From Membranipora membranacea (taxonomy: Eukaryota; Bryozoa; Gymnolaemata; Cheilostomatida; Membraniporidae), in contig OU612065.1 of NCBI GenBank assembly GCA_914767715.1, positions 21,142,001 to 21,206,000 on the forward strand: DNA of 64,000 bases. Reading direction: 5' to 3'. The notes under the pieces are model-generated. The model saw only the letters and a program-made list of their open reading frames with translations, ran no database searches and was not told the origin of the DNA. Numbering within the stretch: position 1 is the first letter of the stretch; each line of letters begins with the position of its first letter. Below are positions 13,601-25,217 of the stretch, piece after piece. Both the position numbers and the translations under genes were made by a program.

Positions 13601-15761
13601 ATAAATATAGTAATCTATTATAATGGGGAGATAAATCATCAGCATTATCTGTCATTTTAACATTACTCATCTTGCGGATGTTTCAAGAAATTTAAAGTTA
13701 CATAAATCATAATTAGGGATCTCATACCCTCTCAGGTCTGCCAGATAGACAGAGTTTCTACACTAAAATACTTACATCGCCGGTCTCGGGCCTGCTGGCA
13801 TCGTCTATCTGAAGAGGAAGTCTTGGCTCAGCTTCACTCACAATCCACAACTACAACCAGAAATATGAGGAAATATTGGATAGTTCCCTACCATCTCATA
13901 GAGAAAATTTCAATAGATGCCTCGGTAAATTTCTGTTTAACCTATTTTTGTGACAACCCAGCATTCGCTGGCTACAGATATCTCAAATATGAATTTAGAA
14001 AATATGGCTGCTTAGATGATCTGATCATCTAAACAGCCATATTCTCTAGGTTACCAACACAATCACAGCTTCAGGTTTAAATATAAAACCACCCCATTCA
14101 CAGTAAGAGTGCCTACTGCCTTGCTGGACACACGCTTGACCACCAATGAAGGCTTCATTTATAGTTGAGAGTTACCTCCACATACGTCTCAAATTCTTTG
14201 AGGAATTCCTTCAGTGTGATATTTATGTAAAAAATAATATTTATTGCGGTTAGAAAGTGTGTGCAGTGCACGTGTTTCAAGACGTTAAAATATTCCAAGG
14301 CAATTTGAAAATACAGCAAGGATATGTGGGAATGTTGTTTGATGGAATCTGTCAGGCTTTGTAGATCAATTGTCTAGGCTTTGTAGATCAGAGCCCTAAA
14401 AATGATTTCTGTCTATCGAAATTTCAGTAGGACGTGGATGAAGGTTTGCTGATATCATCATTTCATATAGTATGGAGAACAGTATCAAAACAGAATAAAA
14501 TTAGTACAGAGTAAAACAGAGTCCGTGCTTATCACAGACAGTTGGATTTTACTTTTTAAGTCGCCCAACAATTTAAAAATTCAAGTCTTTTGTATCACAA
14601 TTAATCAGTTTGCACAACGGACCAAGTTTGGAGTTTGTCAACAACAACAACACAACTTTAATCAACTTACAACATAAATTAATACACCCAGAGGTGAAAT
14701 GCTTGAAAATGCTGGTCTATGTGTCTTCATGTTGCTAAAATGGAAATTTGCCAATTCTGTTGCCGAATCATACTTTAATATTGGACATTATTATTACCAA
14801 GTCTGTATGATTTAAATTCATCTGTGTATAATTTTCTAGGGCACTTGTATTTATAATCTTTGCTTGTAACATTGAAATGGCAGTCTTATCATTTTCTGTA
14901 TGCAGCAGTGGCGACAGAATAACAACAACAAAAAAACTGGTGTACGTGCAAAAGGATGATTGTGATTTTCAGTCACGGGTATAAATTAACACTGAATTAT
15001 CAGGAGTACTGGGTACACCGACCCTACAGGACAATGCTGTGTAGACTATAGACGTAGTCTTCTTAGAAAATTCACAACTATTACTCAAACTCCAAGGGCG
15101 TTCATGAGAAGTGGGATAATAGCACCCAGTTCTTATGCTACATTATGCCATAATCGATGAGTATGATTGAATGGTGTAGCAGCTTTCATGAGATGTTGTT
15201 GCCAATGTGCACGGTGGTATTGAATTCCACAGGGTGTATACATTAACGTGCAAGCTTTACACGTTAGCCATAAGCTGCATGATTGCCAGACTGGCAGTAG
15301 CTGGCTTAGGGTTGGATGACCACAGCTTAGTTATTTATTTTTTTCATGGACCTGATTGGCACCGACTGTAACATACCATACACCAAGAAAACATTTATAC
15401 AAGAGGAATTGGGGCATGAAGGTAATGGCTGATAACACACAGAAGCCGTCATCTCAGTCCTAATATAAACTGTTGATCAGTAAAGTTTAAAGGTGATCAC
15501 TTCACTTATTATAAATAGAGGTTCATACCTAGAGCGATATGTAATATTATATAATATGACAATGTATGTGAAGTAAAGTAAGGCTTCATTAACTAACAAC
15601 AGCCTTTCATTTTAGAACGATATATTGCTGCTGCTGCTGCCAATCATAATGTGATTTGATAAGCATTAGCCTTGCTTGACCGACTTTTATTAGTACACCA
15701 CCTTCTCAGCTTGTGCTATTGAATCAATAACTTTATATAGCCTATTTATTATCACAGAGTA

Positions 15762-15801
<40 letters not shown>

Positions 15802-18800
15802 AAGGCTATATTATCCTTACAATGTGTTATTAATATACCTACCCTATCTATGCACTAAAGTAGTCATAGCTAATTTTTAGAAATAGCTAATATTAAAGCA
15901 CTCACACATCATGCATGCTATATTGCCAGAATACAAATAGGAACATTGGAAGTAAATATTTTTTCAAAATTCTGTCTAGCTAACATTTCCGTGAGTTAGG
16001 ATTCATCAGACTTGGTAGCCCGTATTAATTTGAAATTTTGTCTATAAACCAAAGTAAACTGCAAAGAAGATAAAAAAATAGAATGCTGCATGGAATGCAC
16101 GCCTAAAGGTCATTGATAGCTTGACTTTTAAATCGAGGTATCATATGTTGGAAAATTAATACCGAAAACGTCAAAACAGAAACTTGAACCAAAAACTTTG
16201 ACACTGTAGACTTGGAAAGAGATTACGAAAAACAATCCAAATTAAAATGCAATCAACGCATGACATTCTGCTGAATATGTCAGAAGATTTTTCTATTATC
16301 CGTGAGTTTTAGGATATGTAAAATTATTACAGAGAAAAAGTTATTAAAACCTCGGAAGCAGCGCAAAATAACTTTTGCCGATTGTGCCCCACCCACTGAT
16401 ATATTATAAATAAATATTTATGAACACATGGAAAACATCCAACTCAATGCAAGCATTTGGACATCTATGCATGCTTGCATCGCCTTCTTTAGATTGACCA
16501 ACAATTTCGGACTGCAACTTGGCCAAGTGTCAGAAGGTTGTTGCTGGGATGTCAATCAATGCATGATGTAGAAGCTGCCAGATTTTAATCTAGATTCAAT
16601 TACTGGCACAAGGTTATTATTTTGAAAATTTACCATCACCAATAGCTATGTAGGCTATGTCACCACTGATCAAAGAATTCGTATCCGTGGACCTAACTTT
16701 GACAATGAATATTGCGCTGTACAAAGTAAACTTGCAACGATAGACCGAACTGACCTGCTTGATATGGAGTTCCACATCTTGTTGAGAACAGCTTTCCACT
16801 TTGCTGGGAGTGGCCTGGACAGAAGCTAATACATCTATGATTGACTCTTTACTTATACTACAAAACAACGGGATAAAAATTCATTACAAAAATATACACT
16901 AAAATACATTTTTGATAGAAACAATTTCTTTCCCTTGTAGTTTAGTTTCAAACGTGTTGGAAGTGTACAGAGAAATGAGCGTCCTCCTGAAACTGTTCTT
17001 TGATAAGATACTGCAATAAAACTAATAGTCAGAAGAAATTAAATTTGCCGAGAGACATGTACATAAAAATAGAATTTGCTACCTATTAGATTATAAAAAG
17101 AATGGAAAATTTTGTATTACAATTTCTGAAAACAGTATTTTAAGGCAAATGTCAATTTTTGCTAGTTAGAAAATCTCACACAATTTATAGTATAATTTCA
17201 ACTGGAACACTTTGAAACAAAACAAAAGTAAAAGTTTGCTTTGTTGCCAATATTGATATTTGAGCTTGAAATTATTCAAATCTGACAAGGTGTCATGAGT
17301 CGACAATATTTTAGCTGGAACCAAAACAATAAAGAGTCTATGAGGGATAGAAAATAGTCATTTTATTTGTACCATTATTTTGAACAGGTGGAACACATTT
17401 GAACAGTTTCATTCTTCAAATTTACAAGAATAACAAGATAAAATGAGGACATCACTGGCGGCGCACCCGCATGAACAGAGAGAGATCACACTTCATGGCT
17501 TATTATTGATGTTGTTAACGGATGTTTAAATATGTGGGCATTGGGGCCCATAAATGCGTTGGTAGTGTGACAATGTCTCGCAAGAAAAGATAGAAAAGCT
17601 CAGTAATTGCTTGCACAAGCCTTGAGAGTGACATATCAAGAAACGACACACGAGAAAAAAATCAACGTGTGCATGTGTTCACGTTGATGAATACAATAAA
17701 TAATTGGAGAGAGTTTGTTTCCACATCACTCAGCACTTCAGACAGATAATTTACATGCCACAGCAATAGTAATTTAACTGCAAAGAATGGTTGACAACGA
17801 ATCTTACTATTCTAAGAGAGAAAGTGACAGTTTAATCTAGCTTTGCAATATCCGCTTGAGTGTATATGAACTACACTCGCTGAGCGTTGATGAATTTTTC
17901 GTTTTATTATTACTATTCTTTCTCCACTTACGCCTACATTTTTTATGCCAGATATTATCATCAAGCTAAGTCTCATAATCCTATCATGTAAGCGTTTTAT
18001 TTTGCTTGAAAAAAACATTATGATTACAATATGTGATTATCAGTGGAATGAGGAGCCGCCCTTAAAACTGTTATCAAGAAATGGGTGTATAAATCCACAA
18101 ATAATAACCAATAATAAAATATTAATAAATGAATTATACAAAAATGAAAAGAAAGCACAGGTTAATTCTTTTCAAATAAAAAAGTCACTGATCGGTTCGA
18201 TAAATACAATTTTTTGTTATGAGATTTTTCTTATTCCATGATTGGACATGACTTTTCGGTTTCCCCACCCATTCCTTCCGGCCTCTGCCAAATCAGGACA
18301 AATTTAAGTGATAAGAGACTATTTAAAAATCAGCCAATTCTGAAATACTAATTAAAGAGGGGGTACGGGTCAGATTCACTTTCTCCCGTCCCTATCCCGG
18401 TTGATAGATCACCCAATACTGATTATGTACATGTGCTCCGATTTGGCGGCAAATACATCATAACAATTTGTTTACATTTATAAGCAAGAATATGATGTCA
18501 TATGTAGGACTCTCGTAAACAATGCCCTATCAATCAATAATGACTGATTTACATTCAGCGATTTTTCTCAGTAAATATCTAGTATTTTTGAAAATCATTA
18601 TAGCTACACATTCCTCAACTATATTTGATTCTGCTGATGTAGTTTTGAAACCTAATTTTCTTTTTTTAGAAGAAAATAAGATGTCAAAAAGTGTAGGAAT
18701 ACAATAATTTTCAGTTCAGTTTATAGTTAAATTACAGTGTCACAATGTGTGTCAAAGCAGGTGCACTGTATGATATTGATTTTCTAATGAATTATAAATC

Positions 18801-20584
18801 AATATATCATTAATCATCATGCTTAACGCTATTAAATATGGCTCAATGTAGCCTGTAGCCTGTAATTACCGTGATCTCATAAGTTTTTAGGATTTAATTT
18901 GAGCATAGCAAATTGGTAAAAGTAAGTCTCATAAAAAAAAATTTGGTCCATATTCTTACTCCCCGCCCAAGTAAATCCCTGTAGATAGACTACCAAGTGT
19001 CTACAATTAATGCTTGATCTGAATTACACTCCATCTTTAACAGCAAGTTGTTGTTACTTACCCTGCAATATATTTGACCATCTGACGACTTGTCTGGTCT
19101 CCGACAGCAATAACAGCCTGTATGGTAAACTGCTGCTGACGCATTACAAAGAAGCATTGCTTGCCTGGAGAAGAAAATTCAGTTTTACCATACCCAAAGG
19201 AAGAGGTAGATTTTAATAATTGTGAATGCAAAAATGTTTTTTTTTCAGCAGCCAATATAACATTGCTATAAGATAATTACCACAAAGTTAATGTTAAATA
19301 AATTTAAACGATAGGAGAAAAAATTAGAAAGGTAATTACTTAATACCTAAGTCTATCAACCTCAATAATTGATCGAGGTACATGTGTAAGGTTCCCATTT
19401 GTTATTAAATCTCATTGCCAGCGATGTCATCAACCCATGTGAGCCAATGTCAGTTACAGTTAACTGAATTGCTTCTATAGAAAGTCAACCTGCATTTCCC
19501 ATCCAGATTTATCCATCAGATTGTGAAATCATTTGAACCGACCAAATTTTGCGCTTTGAGACATTGTCACAAAATCCGTATTCAGGTTGCTCCCAGAGAT
19601 AGCTTATCTAAAAGCAAAATCTGATGGGAAAATCTAATGGAAAGATCTGCAGTGCAAATGCAGACTAAAACTTTGTAGATTTGTCATGAACTCCTGACCT
19701 TTAGCTCGACTGGTGTGAAGGCGTCCTCTCACCCAAACCTCCTTATTAGCGAGGGACATGTCCAGCTTGCTGATATCCAACAGCTCCCTATCATTCTTCT
19801 CCGCAGACTGCATCAGGCCGTAAGACCCATAATTCCCTTCTGACACATCAGCCTGGTCATCGCCTTGAGCTTGCTGATAAGATAATAGAAATTATAAGAA
19901 AATATTAGCAAAAATTAAAATGAATAAACGCTACATATGCAGATCTTCAATCTTTAAAAAAATCACAAATACTGGCTAACCATTTATGGTCAAATCAGAA
20001 CTACTGAACTCGCTATTTTTAGGTTTGATAAAGCTGATAAGGGGATCAAGGATCACATTAATTTGAGTCAAAGCCAAGTCAAAAAGCATTATGCAATGAT
20101 TGTTTTGCATTTAAAATGCATTACTCAATATTTCCCATGGAAGATAATTATTAGCTCACAGCATCATTATCCTGCTGGGCAGCCTTTCTCTGGGCTTTCT
20201 TTGCTGCCTTTTCTGCGTCCTTCTGGGCCTTCTTCAGGGCATTTTTGGATGGCTGAACAGGGCTAGAACAATAAAATCAATGAAATCAAGGACAATCTAA
20301 CGTTGTGTACTCATGCGCACCAATGACCTCCCCTCCCGCTTTGTAAAAACATCTGAGTCATATTCTAAAAAAAATTCCACATCTCATCGAAATACCACTA
20401 TAGAAATTCATATTCAATAATCCGAGCAGCATGCAGTCAGTGAGATCAATAATAGCGAGTCCGAGGCAAAGTGTTGATTGTCACTTCTATATGTTTGAAT
20501 TTACAATACCGTTCTTCTTAAAACGTGTAGAAAGAGATTACCACTACTAAATATAGAATCTCACGTGTTTTCTTTGTCCGCCAT
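4700..20584 (-). CDS. DARS1: Cytosolic aspartyl-tRNA synthetase, 13 exons
   Basis: Charges tRNA-Asp with aspartate in the cytosol; class IIb synthetase. Coding exons in order: 20584-20565, 20262-20160, 19873-19699, 19164-19062, 16857-16755, 13850-13776, 13256-13088, 12468-12334, 11868-11652, 10580-10460, 7063-6871, 5798-5727, 4791-4700. All are bounded by AG/GT and every phase closes, giving 525 codons plus TAA (animal enzymes are about 500 residues). Order: Lys/Ala-rich extension (about residues 8-33), OB-fold anticodon-binding domain ([30 protein letters not shown]), hinge, then the catalytic core: motif 1 region ([12 protein letters not shown]), motif 2 ([15 protein letters not shown], about residue 296), motif 3 (GGGIGLERV, about 492-500) and the conserved end [12 protein letters not shown]. 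The start ATG is the only one giving an open junction into exon 2. Identification rests on remembered family sequence and is very secure. Nothing suggests inactivation. Confidence 0.96.
5421..5577. repeat. 39-bp minisatellite, 4 copies
   Basis: Unit aataaatgaattataattca plus ctactattttgattataat; later copies differ by one to three bases. In AspRS intron 12, about 150 bp downstream of exon 12. Confidence 0.9.
5727..5798 (-). CDS. DARS1: AspRS exon 12: first half of motif 3
   Basis: A 72-nt exon encoding [21 protein letters not shown] and then GGI. The last base G is completed by exon 13 (4791-4700), so the intron cuts catalytic motif 3 between GGGI and GLERV. Acceptor attacag; donor ATAG|GTATGT. 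A decayed copy of this exon lies at about 1570-1640. Confidence 0.95.
8055..8152. mobile_element. 98-bp foldback with TA ends
   Basis: 37-bp arms (AAAGCTCTGGCTACATATGC and near-complement) pair around a short loop. Both ends read TA, as expected for a mariner-type TA target, though TA is too short to prove it. Confidence 0.55.
8246..8300. mobile_element. 55-bp mini-insert with family A ends
   Basis: Starts CACATAGTAAGG and ends CTCTGTG, flanked by perfect 7-bp repeats ATATTAC (8239-8245 and 8301-8307). Inside are a 28-bp near-perfect palindrome centred on ATAT and a second palindrome GGAGTTAACTCC. Confidence 0.7.
8325..8750. repeat. Segmental duplication, copy 2 (partner 2935-3640)
   Basis: The intron 10 counterpart of 2935-3640. 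It keeps the uninterrupted site ggataact-ggcacgag where copy 1 has the Harbinger-like insertion. Confidence 0.65.
10023..10414. mobile_element. PIF/Harbinger-like MITE, copy 2
   Basis: The same family as 3072-3430, slightly longer (392 bp), flanked by TAA (10020-10022 and 10415-10417). It is inserted in AspRS intron 10, ending about 45 bp from the donor of exon 10. Confidence 0.8.
10748..10767. repeat. 20-bp perfect palindrome CCCAAGGATATATCCTTGGG
   Basis: Perfect and loopless. The core AAGGATATATCCTT is the same as the centre of the 55-bp insert at 8246. Confidence 0.85.
11652..11868 (-). CDS. DARS1: AspRS exon 9: class II motif 2
   Basis: Encodes [15 protein letters not shown], class II motif 2, whose Arg contacts ATP and the activated aspartate, then the helical segment with [21 protein letters not shown] and EPFKFLEP. 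It starts in phase 1 and ends in phase 2 (CCATC|GTAAGT). It is the largest and best conserved exon of the gene. Confidence 0.95.
14001..14043. repeat. 43-bp palindrome
   Basis: 20-bp arms AATATGGCTGCTTAGATGAT and complement, one mismatch, 3-base loop. In AspRS intron 5. Confidence 0.85.
15753..15826. mobile_element. 74-bp family A remnant around a (TA)n tract
   Basis: Starts CACAGAGTAAG and ends CCTTACAATGTG with a (TA)n run between. Flanks TTATTAT and TTATTAA agree at six of seven bases. It sits in AspRS intron 5. Confidence 0.5.
20160..20262 (-). CDS. DARS1: AspRS exon 2: lysine-rich N-terminal extension
   Basis: With the 20-nt first exon (MADKENT) this exon encodes a 41-residue leader of the form [11 protein letters not shown] followed by an Ala/Lys/Glu/Gln helix. 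This matches the SKxxLKKxxK-type tRNA-binding helix known from yeast AspRS, whereas human AspRS has a shorter, less basic leader. The acceptor is ctag before 20262 and the donor is GCT|GTGAGC at 20160. The likely role, raising tRNA affinity, is inferred from the yeast enzyme. Confidence 0.9.
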
Positions 20585-21439
20585 TTCTACTCTATCCAAA
20601 ATTTCCACTGCTCCTGAAAGAGAGATGATGCATTCAACTTTGTGCAAATTTTGATTTGAAAGGGGTCTAGCGCTTGAGGTAGGAATTTTTTATCAACAGC
20701 AGTTAGTTTTCCATTTTCATATGGTTTCCATCACTATACATTATTAACACCAAGAACTTATTCCTACATATTTGCATAGTCAGCTTCTTGGCTAATGGCT
20801 GGAAATGTAACAGCTATTAGTACACTTCATGGTAAAAGAAGATGTTCAACTGGAATAGTGCTATCATTTCATTACGCGAGTGTTTACATCAGGGGCCATA
20901 TTCCCATAGAGCTCTGCCTGCATAATTATTTGTCTTTTTTTGTTAAAAAACCTCTTGATTTCAAGCTATGTACACCCAATGTGAAACTTAAACCCAATAA
21001 CAAAACATGTAAAATTGACACACCTTCGCTGGCCAGCAAAAAAAAGTCTGAAAAGGTTCGACTGCATCGAAAACAGAGCCTGAAATTCAAGCCAAACAGT
21101 GTGGGAGGGGTTGTGACCCTATCCGTTAAATGTTCATTTCGCTGTGGTGATGATGGTTGCTTGTCTTGACTGCTCTATGTACCAGCAGTGTACTGTTGGT
21201 TAGCATGTTAATAGTGTCTATCCTAGCTTTGTTTTCATTGGCTGGTAAGGTTAATGGCTTTGGGTTGACTGCTTGTTCGACCTGCCAGATTGATGAAGGG
21301 AACAAATTTAATCTACACAGTTCGGTTAAATTCAGCCACCAGCTATGGAAAGGGTGGGAAGTCCAATTCAGGAGTGAATTGGAATATTAGATGTCTAAAT
21401 CTTTTCCGGTCATGTTAATTTTACCTCAACCTGTACTTG

Positions 21440-22180
21440 ACCAATGCCGAACAACTAGACCAAGTTTGGTCCATTTGCCTGCATTACGAGTCGCTCCCAA
21501 TCCACTGGTCACGCCGCAGGCAAAGGGACCAAGAATTAACTACCACTTTGCGGTAATTGTCTGCTCCAATGGTGGACAGCTGGTGGACACTTAATTTTAT
21601 TTAGCAGGAGATGTGTAACAGACTATAAAATAATATGTAATCGAGTATGAGGATTCCAAATATCGAATTATTTTTCCAAAATATGAACTACAAGCTGAGA
21701 TATCTTGTAAAATGTGTAACCCTTCCTCATGTTGCCAACACACAATTTTTGGAGTTGTCTCCATTCGTCTATAATACAACTTTCTTTACCTCTCAAATTG
21801 TCCGAGATAATATTATCAGCAACAGTAAACAGCCATTTCTAATGTTAAAAATCAGGACATATGTCTGACATAATGGTCTTTTCTGATTCCTGTGAGCAAT
21901 ATGGCGTACAATACTTCACACACTCTTTTAATTGAGTTCAAGGAATCATAAAGCTTGGGAGCATAACTGTAAAAATTATATGCATCCAACTCATACCTTT
22001 CATGATTTGCCTCCCTCGACGTTTTTGTGTATACGAGGAACAATCAGTTGGCATGAGCATTTAGCAATGGATTGGTAGTTAATTCTTGATCCCTTTGCCT
22101 GTGGCGTGATCAGTGGAAGGGATGACAGGAATGCAGGCAATTGGATCAAACTTGTTCAACCGAACAATCAACACAGAAAA
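21440..22180. mobile_element. Inverted repeat pair, about 110-bp arms
   Basis: 21443-21548 (ccaagtttggtccatttgcc to accaagaattaactacca) recurs inverted at about 22066-22175. A short third piece (ttggtccatttgcctgcat) is at about 40590. Arms about 80 percent alike, consistent with an old foldback transposon; boundaries uncertain. Confidence 0.55.
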
Positions 22181-25100
22181 TTCAAAATGAGAACACAGTA
22201 ACAGCTGAGTCAATCATAAATCAAATTATCAACAGCCATTGACAAAACCAGGAAAGACACCAAAACACTTGTGCATCAGTACAAAAGTGGTTCATGAATA
22301 AGATACACCAGAAAAACAAGAAAAATGCCACAGTGAAATACCCATTTACCTGAGCCATGGAACAAACGATGTTTGACTTTAATTTCAGAACAAATATTGG
22401 GATGGCTTGTGTGTAAAAGTTAATCAAAATTTATTTTGTTTGTGGCCAATCAATTTTAGCTTGGCCCCAGTTACGGTTGGCAAGGATATGGACAAGAAGG
22501 ATTTATTCTCCAGTGAGTTTCCACAACAACTTAACATCCAAGTAAGGTTCAAGGTTGAGAAGTAGAGAGGGTGTGAAGGTTGTTTGTCTACAACGTAAGT
22601 GTAACATGAGCTAAGGCTTGTGGAGGTGTGTGTAAGTAAACTAGTGGAGGAATGTGTGTGGTAAGTTAGTTTTTGGTTAGTTATTTGTTAGTTATAATTT
22701 TGCTGGATAGTGATATTGTTGTGAGTTTGGTGTATTCTTCGTAAAGGTGCTGAGGCACCATACTCAAAACAAACCCAATGGGTGTGAACATAGATAGGAT
22801 ATAAATAGATAGTATATAATGCAAGCTTTCTACATTCTCTAACAATGAGAGGAAATTGTGATAAGTAGTAGCGTTCACTGAAACTTAGAATAATATCCTA
22901 GGTATTGAATTGTTTGTTATTCAAGCTTTCACCAATTAATTTTGGTAGCTCCCGAGTCACTAAAACATGCCAGTATATTGATACATTTGTTGACTGTGTT
23001 ACAGGATTTGATAATACGGAACTTTCTGGAGAGGTGATTTGGAGAATGGCCTGTTTGTGGAATCCAAGGAAAAGGGGACGGCGTAAGAAGATAGCCCAAA
23101 TTGAAAACAATTTTGAAATTTGATTGTTTAGTCTTATCCAGATTTGAATTTAAGAACTTTACTCTTGCAGTGAATTGTTGAATTTGAGAACTGCAAGGAG
23201 TTGAAGGTGTGACTACAAAAAGAAACAGATCAACCGCCGAAAGAGAGGAAGGGCATGTGAAGTTTGTCTTCTCTCGTATAATACCATTGATCTCAGCCTT
23301 AAGAAGACTATGGCATCATATGGGGGGGGGGGGGGGAAATACACAATCACAGAGGAGCTCCCTTATTATAACAAGGACTCAAAAGTGTGTAGATGTGTAA
23401 TCAGTACTCACTCTTGGGGGCTATCAAAGTGTATGTTGTATATCTAGGTATGTGCTAACACAACTACAGAGGCATGAGGGAGACATAATATAAAGTGAGT
23501 CCAACCAAACTTTGATTGACCTGACTCTAATAATCAATGAAGCAACTGGTAAGCTAATAATTAGGAAGGATTAGGTTAGAAGAAATATTAATGAACACGT
23601 AATGATCCCATTTCTTTAGAAGTTAGACCAAGGTGTCCCAAGCCAAGTGGCAGCTCCTGGCTAGATCAAGATGCGATGAACAACCAAGTGAAGTCCATAA
23701 TGATAATGAAGACTGATTCAATCAAGGAGTAAAAAAGATACTTGGTTGGTAGACTCACTTTGAGGCAGTTACAGGTTTTCCTATCTTCCCTGAGATAAAA
23801 CGAGAACTTGAATGTGAGCTGCACTATGGAATATTGCACAGAATCACATAACATGGATAAACTCACCTCAAAAGGTGCGCAGCAGACTATTCTGATGCAA
23901 TTAATTGATGAAAGATTCTAACAGCAGAAGAAGAAAATACAGGAACTTGCTGTGACCTAATTCTGATCCGCCTCTTTGCATTTCGGATTAACTCCTCGTC
24001 CAAATTCTATGTTTTATCAGGGATTGAACTTGCAATGGTTCAAAGCAAGCAAAAAAGCTCATTCATCACTCGTCTCAGATTTGACTTGCACACTTATGAG
24101 AATAATAATTTCGAATTACCCTTGGTTATATGATCAGAAAATCCTAGCACTTGCTACGCACTCGTTTGCTCACGCGAAATTACTGCATGAGCAGATTGCG
24201 TGTGTGCAAATATAGCCTTAAATCTAGAAAACTGTAATATAATCTATTGCTGGGTTTTCCATCAAACACCTAGAGTTTGTTAAGTACATAATAAGCTATA
24301 TCAAAGGATCTACAAACGTGCAACCCATGCACGTTATGATGTGCTGTAGTGTGTGCTGTGTGTATTAGGCCACTATCTGAACATATCCAGCCTCAACAAC
24401 ACAAGGCCACACGACGTGTAACCAATGAACTAAACCTTCATTGGTGTAACGAACTGGCATTTGGATATAGAGTAACTTCAGCAACTGATTCATACAGTGA
24501 ACAGCTCTTCTTGGATATGGATATTAAATCATCAGACATACAACAAGGTAGGTACATTCTTGTAAGGATAGTAAGTTGAAAGTAAATTTCACAGTGAATT
24601 TATTTATTCCCCTGCTGTTTGCCTGTGCTTGATCCACATCATGATGATTTTTTGTTGTTGTTGAAAAGAACATTGATACACTACAGCCTTTGGTTTGGAC
24701 TTCTTCCGCCTTTGGAATTATATATTTCTCTCTCTCTGAGCTGTTCACCTTTCAAACGTGGCTTAAAGATGGTAAGGCAATACAACTATGAGTGACGCAC
24801 AATTGACAAAACGTAGGCCCTGTCTGTCTATACTAGTTGACTCAAGTTTGAGTTTCAGGAGGGGCTAGTTCGGTTGAAAGGATTTACTTCCCACTTACAG
24901 TTAGACAGCTCAAGAAAGGTCGAGAAACAGCTTAATGTTACAACGGATATCATTTTGTGCGCCATGACAGGACATTATGTATTTTATTGAAGGTAATGTA
25001 AATCAATGCCATAGCCTAAAGCACCTATGGGTAAATATGAGTTGTCTAGCCTACTTGCTTATGGCACTGTTCTCTGTTGAGTGCTGATCTCCCCAGGCTG

Positions 25101-25181
25101 CTGCTCTTATTAATTATTTGGAGTTACCTTATTTTGGAGTTACCTATTCATCGGAGCAAAGGTTGTTGGGCCAGTGATATC

Positions 25182-25217
25182 CTAGCCTGTCTTGACAAGC
25201 TTGACAAGGCAGGCTAG
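25182..25217. repeat. 36-bp palindrome CTAGCCTGTCTTG, copy 1
   Basis: Arms centred on CAAGCTTG with two mismatches. A partly truncated copy recurs at 57639-57668. Confidence 0.8.

Noticed and set aside
22905-23123. Plus-strand frame ending in a basic cluster (RKRGRRKK)
   Set aside because: A single short frame mirrored on the other strand by one of similar length; no exon borders fit.
23322-23336. G-quadruplex or regulatory G tract
   Set aside because: A lone homopolymer without grouped G runs; more likely a slippage tract or assembly uncertainty.
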